In this document: piece by piece, positions 58,000 to 64,000 of the stretch
Layout: each line of letters opens with the position of its first letter
How positions within the stretch are numbered: the first letter of the stretch is position 1
Origin: Bedellia somnulentella
Lineage: Eukaryota > Arthropoda > Insecta > Lepidoptera > Bedelliidae
Assembly: GCA_963576735.1 (NCBI GenBank)
Contig: OY755172.1
Span: 2,170,001 to 2,234,000 of the forward strand
Reading direction: 5' to 3'
Length of the DNA: 64,000 nucleotides
Program-made: the position numbers and the translations under genes
The notes under the pieces: model-generated
Database searches by the model: none
What the model saw: only the letters and a program-made list of their open reading frames with translations
Told to the model about the DNA's origin: nothing

Positions 58000-60150
58000 C
58001 CCAAAGTTACTGACGATTTGATAGTTTCACAACACTTTTATTAAGTGTAGCTAAAAAGATAAATTAAATACGATGTTTTTTTCCTTTTAATGGGCAAGCT
58101 ATGGTTTGAAATTTTTTAGCCATTAATATTAGTTCTTTTAAGAAACATAAAGTGTCAACGAAGGTTTTAAAAGCACCTTGCATCATGGCCGATTTTTAAA
58201 AACCGTGACCAAAATATCTACTACGTAGTCAGATAACAATTGACAAAGATTTAGCGCCATTATATTTAACAATTCCAAAGATAATATAATTATTAATGTT
58301 ATGTTTGAGTTGGGCCGCTTGTTTCTATTCCTAGTCTATTTTATTTGGCCTTCTTTCTGTCTCACTGGTGAACGAAAAAAATAAACACAGAAATGGGATT
58401 GGTCGAACTGTCACTTGATTCAGAACCGAAACCAATATAGAAAAATTAGTAGGACTTCAAGTAAGCTATATAAATAAAGTTTGGGAAAATTTATATAGCA
58501 TTTTGCATCGTACACATAAGTTTTTTTTTATTAAACGGTATATTAAAGTATGCATGAATACTTTATTGTCATCGCCTGTTTTTAGTTTTATTTAGAAAAA
58601 TTGCCAGTAATTTCTAGTTTTTTTTATCGCTATTGATGATGCTACTAAATAAATAAATTGATATTATTTAACTCAGCGGCTGATATATTTATATGCTGAT
58701 AAAATGACAGTCATTAACAGGTAGGTAGGGTCAACCTGTTTTTATACATTTTAAGCTTGAGATACAGAAACACACTTTTTTATTTAATGTTTTGTATATT
58801 TATTCAAAACATAGTTGATAATCTTGTTGAATTCAATTCACAATTATTTTGCACAATTTACGTATTATTTTGCTTGGCGGAGTTTAACTACCAGCAGCGG
58901 GCAGATTCTTCAAATATGTCGTCTTTAAATATAATAATAAATTCTTGAGTGTAAATAGCCAAAGGAACATAATATAAAAGTAAATTTTGGATGATGTGCA
59001 CAATTACTTCATTCATTTCTGTGTTTATTTTGCATTTTACATAAAACTCCTAAAATAAATAAATGTGAAGCTAGACATGTAGTCAAACAATATTTAACGT
59101 GGTTTGCTGAAAAGCATTTCTAATGTCAAAGCTGAAAGGAGAACCTAGAAAGCTCTTTTAAATAATAAATGATAGATTAAAAAAAACCGACATTATTTTA
59201 GTTAAAGTAATGCCATTAGTAAATTTACAGTACAAATGTGTAAGCACAGTTAATTTGTTTCAGTTTGTCTTTCGGGCTGTATAAACTTTGATACTAGTAT
59301 TCTCAGCAATTACAAAGACTATTTTTTTATTCTAATCAGGTAATCAGATGTACAATTACTTTAAGAAAAAACTTCAGTTAAGTGAGTGCCATTTGAAATC
59401 GAAACGTACCCTTTTCAAATAATTTCTACTTTATAATCTTCTTTTCCCTAGTCTATTACTAATTTACACTCACGCAATTAACTTAGTAGCCCATTAGGCT
59501 AGGAAAAGATTATTATTTTAATTACTTGCCGGAAATATGATAAAAGTTCTCATAACAAGATAACGTTAAATAGACTTGAACAAACCTATAGCAAGTAACG
59601 TTTATTGTATTTGTGCTTAATTAATACAACCTTTAAAAGAGCCTCCATTTTCAACATTAAATAGAGCTTTTAGCGTTTACATTATTATTGGATAAAAATT
59701 CTAAAAGATCATTCATTGGTGTTATATTAAATGGTAATCGTAAACTCTAGAATATGCTAGTTTTCTAAATATGCATCAAATATACATCAAATATACAAAA
59801 GTTTGCTTTACTTATATATTTCTGCTTCATATTTATATCTGAACAATTTAAAATCCTATATTTTAAAAACAATGCTTTATTTTTAAGAGATCTTCTAATT
59901 CATGATACAAAAGATACTATGATATTTATCGAGTTCAAAATGGCGGCCTCAAAACGCCATTTTGTAAAATGGGCTATTATTGGATTCGCAATTAAAAACT
60001 ATTTTGAGAGTCCAATACTGACATTGTATAAGCAGATACATTTAATTCTATGTATTTTATAATGACGGCAGTAAAATATGTAAGGCAATAGGAAGCACAG
60101 ATTTTTTTCCAATAACAATGTAAAAAGTCGCGTAGCAGAGAAGCGGTGAG
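58000..60150. other. AT-rich intron-like sequence, nothing recognised
   Basis: No exon, LINE or SINE was seen in this 2.1-kb stretch, one of the few repeat-poor regions of the window. Confidence 0.4.
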
Positions 60151-60202
60151 TTCACACATTGCCATTAACAAAGCATATTTTGTAATAGCCATCCTTGCTC
60201 AC

Positions 60203-63200
60203 AGTATTCCGTCGCGGCGAAAACGGCCGAGGACTGCCGAAGAACAACTCTCGACGGGGGCTATCCGATGAAGCTCGTCGTCTGAGGAAGCCCAGACTGA
60301 AATTATGTAAAGTATCTAAATACATGAAATCAAACAAATCAGCGGCAAGTGGAAATTAGGTACTAGATATATCTCCGATTCATATTCATGGTTCTGAAAA
60401 TTTGAGAATAATAAGATGAAATAGTTAGACATTTATCTCGGCGGGAGGGTTAGTCAAATATAATAATGTCAAATTTAAAATTATTTTACTTTCGCCATTA
60501 CAAGACATTTGGTAAACTAAAGATCAAATGTGGGTAGAACGAAGAACACGCGTGCTAGTTGATGAGGATTATCGACTACGTCCAGTTGCCACTGAGAAGA
60601 TGAGCATGCACTATGACGAGCCATAGAAATTATGCATGGCAGTAAATATATTGACTGCCTTTAGGGTCTAAAGGTTAAAACAACAGGTTTAAAAGTCAGA
60701 GATTCGAGAATGCAATACTAAACCTGTACATTAATTTATTTATTTATTTATTTTATTTTATTCAGGAAACAAACAGTTGTTTTAACAAATATGTATAAAG
60801 TTTACAAGGACATATCATAAACCTATAGTTCCCTAAATGTATAGAAACAATTGAAATTAGTGTAGTTTGATTCTAGCTAGATGTATGTTTAAATAATACA
60901 TTTTACAAGTTTCAAAAGGTTCTCAAGTGAGATACAATAAAAAAAAAAAAAAAAAAGTAATAAAAATAACAATAACAACAAAAGTAATATTACAAATCCA
61001 AAAATAGTTTTTTAAGGCATCTTAGAAATGAGCTTCGACTGTTTTCAAACAAATCAATTTGAGATGAAAATTCCTTATTATATAAATCAACACTACGTCT
61101 AAAGAAATTATTGCATGTATAAACAGTTCTATGTTTAGGAGCAGAAAATAAATAATTGTTACGAGCACCTTGTCTGGGTATACGGAATGAAATTTTTTCT
61201 AAAAGATGAGGGGAATCTACAACATTATTTAAAATTTTGTAAAGAAACGTTAAGTCACACTGTTTTCGTCTATTTTGAAGAGAAGGCAAATTATGGGTTT
61301 TAAGAGAATTGTTATAGTTGATATAATTGTTATTACACCTATATTCCAATGATTTAATAAACTTTTTTTGTACTTTCTCAATCCGAGTGATATGACAGGC
61401 ATAAAATGGTGACCATATTACGCAGGCAAATTCTAACAGCGATCTTACATAGCTAAAGTAGAGGACTTTTAAAGTATAGGGGTTTTGAAAAGGCTTAGAT
61501 ATTCGAAGTATAAAGCCAAGCTGTCTAAAGGCTTTTTTAATCATTTGGTCTATATGAAGATTAAAAGAAAGTTTAGAATCCATTATTATTCCAAGATCAC
61601 GTATTGATGTAACACGTTTCAGAGATCATTAAACTTATAATTGAAGGTAATAGGGTTATGTTTACGAGTATAGGTAATAATAGAGCATTTTTCTAAATTA
61701 AGGTCAAGTTGATTATAACGAAAGTATGTAGATAAATTATCTAAGTCGGACATTAACAAAATTAATAAGTGTAATATATCCCAGTTTTGTGAAAACAGGC
61801 TGAAGCACCTCACTATCGAAAAAATAATGCGATTCCGTGCTGCAGAGGGCACATTTCGATACAATCAATGGTGGAAGTCATACAAGTCTGTCAACCACAT
61901 TAGGCAACGTGATAGTCCACGGGCCTAGCCACAATAATATATTTTCCGACCGCGGTGCAGTTTTGCAATGGTAGAAAATGGATGGATTGCTTATAGCATG
62001 TAAGTTTTGTACTGTATTGCTTTATACATCGGCGTAGCTAGCCGTGGGCTCAGGGTGGGGCGACAGTTATATGTGTTGTGCATTTTTTTTATAAATATCT
62101 TGTTTTTAATTGATAAGGTACCTTAATGGGTCAGAGTAGGGGTGGGGCATATTTCCCACCGTGGCTACGCCCATGGCTTTATACTTACATTTTCCCGTTC
62201 TGGCATTGAGAGGGCGTCTGCGAACGCGTCGTCCGAGCTTCCGCTTGGGCTAGCTGTTCCAGTTCCATAGGCTTCTCGCTTTCGGGAGCTGTTTTAAAGA
62301 AAAGTAACTTTTTATTAGATAATAATTTCCAACATAAAATTTAACGGTGAAAATATTTCTAAAATGCTTTTTGAAGGTGTGAATAATAAAAATGCTGTAT
62401 ATTTCTTCCAGCTGAGGATATAATAGCTTCTTATTTAGTTTGTTAATGGAATGAGAAATCGTTTTTATGACCGTAAATCAGGGTTTTGCAGCAGTCACTT
62501 TGGAGGCCATAGTCCACCTCACTATGTTACTTTCATAGGAGAATCGGTTCCCGAAATTCGACACCAAGAAGTAACTTCATCGATAGACCAGCTATAGACA
62601 CAAATTTGTAATTCATTACTGTTCGAGGGCCACCAATAAATTATAGTACCTGAATCTGTGGAGCAGGTTGAAGCGCGATATAATATTTCTGTTACAGTAA
62701 CAAGGGGTATGTGTGCGGGGAGAAAAGCATTTCGAATCTTAGAGCATTTGCACATCGTGACTTTCTTCGCGTTGTCAGTGCGCGTTTCAAAATATACGTG
62801 ATACATGTGAAAGTCAGATGGAGCTCATACAGTTTTATCGAAAAGAGTAGGTCTCTTATTATCTTACCTTTCCAAGCATATACAGAACTGCGCGAAGTAG
62901 TATGCGGGGCGGTGCGGTGTGCGGGGCGCGAGGGGCGCGGTATACCAGCTGGAGCCACGTGGATCACTGCGTCGGCGCTCGCCACCCGACGGAGTAGAGA
63001 CTTCTGACAGGCCGCGCGAAACGACCAGTGGTCGGACTCGCCAGCCTGGAGGTTGGGAAGTTTTGTCATGCCAGAAATCTGTGATAGCAGTTGTATAACC
63101 ATCGCTCCTCATATAGTAGGCGCGAGTTCAAAACCTGAGTCATGCCTTCAGCAATGTGAACGTTGAGTTAAGTTTTTTTTATCATTATGTAATTTACTAC

Positions 63201-63645
63201 ATTGGACAAGACAGTTGATCAGGTCGATCCAACCGACTGACCAAAACTGGTTACCCGCGGTGTAGATAGGGTTTATTTATAAGAAATAAATGGAGTTAAT
63301 GGATACTGGCTCTTAAATAGTAGATAATCTGGTGTTAAGGAATGTAGACCCATGTGCTATTTTCCTGAAGTGCTAATCGATCAAAGTCAGGATACACATA
63401 AATTTATGGATGCAGATCAGGTTTGTCAGAATCGTCTAAAGTAGCGATCGATGGTCTCTGTCTGCCCCAATCGAAACTAATGGTGTAAGTTTATGGTTTT
63501 ATATTTACCCAAGAGCTTTCCTGATCTGCCAGCATGTCCGTCCCGCGGTCCAAGGCCAGCCTCATCTCCGCTCTCGGACTGAGTCGTTCCTCCGGAGTCG
63601 TCGGCTTCCTCTCGTCGGATTCCGACGACTCGAGCTCGGTTGAGG
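60203..63645 (-). CDS. Partial minus-strand gene, unidentified (four exons)
   Basis: Exons in transcript order: 63645-63509, 63078-62868, 62288-62189, 60296-60203, each between good acceptor and donor sites. One frame stays open through all four with consistent phases (0, 1, 2, 0). It reads STELESSESDERKPTTPEER, then RAEMRLALDRGTDMLADQES; LPNLQAGESDHWSFRAACQK; EKPMELEQLAQAEARTTRSQ; and RRRASSDSPRRELFFGSPRP. It is Ser/Arg/Pro-rich and probably largely disordered, with no recognised domain. A second frame also runs open through the first three exons and stops in the fourth. In the first exon the chosen frame has clearly higher GC at third positions (about 73% against 53%). The gene begins beyond the right edge, and its product is unknown. 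Confidence 0.55.
60736..61870 (-). pseudogene. Jockey/CR1-type LINE, 5'-truncated
   Basis: A 197-codon open frame (61583-60990) gives the C-terminal reverse transcriptase part: MDSKLSFNLHIDQMIKKAFR, then EFACVIWSPFYACHITRIEK and RQGARNNYLF. The preceding segment continues in broken frame to about 61870. The 3' end is AT-rich and finishes in tgaataaaataaaataaata. It is the same family as 8040-9040 but younger. Confidence 0.82.
62027..62175. mobile_element. 149-bp hAT-like MITE beside a splice site
   Basis: It is flanked by 8-bp duplications gctttata (62019-62026 and 62176-62183). Its ends catcggcgtagctagcc and, read in reverse, catgggcgtagccacgg form imperfect inverted repeats. On the minus strand the right duplication starts at the fifth base of the intron after exon 62288-62189. 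Confidence 0.8.
62290..62860 (-). other. Intron of the minus-strand gene, nothing recognised
   Basis: No repeat or exon was seen. Confidence 0.4.
63411..63495 (+). repeat. RTE LINE 3' tail fragment, diverged
   Basis: caggtttgtcagaatcgtct, aagtagcgatcgatggtctc and ccccaatcgaaactaatgg match the LINE end. Confidence 0.8.
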
Positions 63646-63928
63646 CTGCAATTAATAAACGGTAATTTAGGTTGGAGTCATGTTTATAGAGGAAAGATGT
63701 TTTCAATATTACATATTGAGATTAATTAACTCGGTATTTTAATATAAAAGCAGATATTCGATAAATTCATAAACATTTCGCACTTTAAGGGACCTACTTA
63801 GGTATTGTGCAAATAAACTGGTTTATTTATATACATTAACGTTACAGTCCAAGATGACACAAGCTCTGAGCCTAAATAGCCTGTTCTCAAAAATGCATAT
63901 GTCATAAGTTGCGCAAACCTCTTCAGAA

Positions 63929-64000
63929 GGGCAAGCACGAGCCGTGTTTAAACTAGTTATCGCGTGGGATAAAGCAGCCATCTCTTATGCACTTACTTAG
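63929..64000. mobile_element. Partial MITE related to 55087-55222
   Basis: gggcaagcacgagc is followed directly by gtgtttaaactagttatcgc and gtgggataaagcagccatct, the reverse complement of the other copy's right interior. It is cut by the window edge. Confidence 0.6.

Overview
The window reads as nuclear DNA of an insect, most probably a moth or butterfly (Lepidoptera). It is AT-rich, its genes are split by canonical GT-AG introns, and it is full of repeats of lepidopteran style: RTE LINEs and SINEs ending in (TATG)n, Jockey/CR1-type LINE remnants, hAT-like MITEs and Helitron-like fragments. There is no prokaryotic gene organisation, rRNA, CRISPR array or convincing tRNA gene. The species call is inference.

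Left third (1-33.4 kb): only mobile and tandem DNA was recognised. A 9.46-kb element (675-10135) is bounded by 402-bp direct repeats that look like LTRs. It carries no gag-pol, but holds two minisatellite arrays and decayed antisense LINE pieces. Its two flanks join into the middle of an older repeat. Its left direct repeat was later hit by a 539-bp hAT-like MITE, and the right repeat preserves the empty site. At 14279-17513 lies an apparently intact RTE-type LINE (endonuclease plus reverse transcriptase, 1034 codons) between perfect 99-bp target-site duplications. About thirty copies of one roughly 245-bp SINE (called SINE-A here) are scattered through the window. SINE-A, a second tRNA-derived SINE and the RTE LINE share the same 3' end, which suggests the LINE machinery moves both SINEs.

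Middle (33.6-40 kb): a 3.9-kb nested palindrome (34210-38099) with 1.5-kb inverted arms and a recurring GTTACTTA-type word, lying between pieces of a Helitron-like repeat.

Right third (40.3-64 kb): two host genes. The plus-strand gene (40347-53748) was assembled by hand from 18 exons. All splice phases agree and give an 876-residue single-pass membrane protein: signal peptide, a four-cysteine ectodomain resembling a ZP-N domain, one transmembrane helix, and a roughly 670-residue proline-rich, arginine/serine-rich cytoplasmic tail. Two partial duplicates of its sixth exon lie just upstream of that exon. SINE-A copies sit in five of its introns. A second gene on the minus strand (about 57.4-63.6 kb, continuing beyond the window) is represented by at least four spliced exons whose reading frame is not fully settled. 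A 149-bp MITE lies four bases past one of its 5' splice sites. The remaining DNA is AT-rich intergenic or intronic sequence with LINE and MITE fragments.
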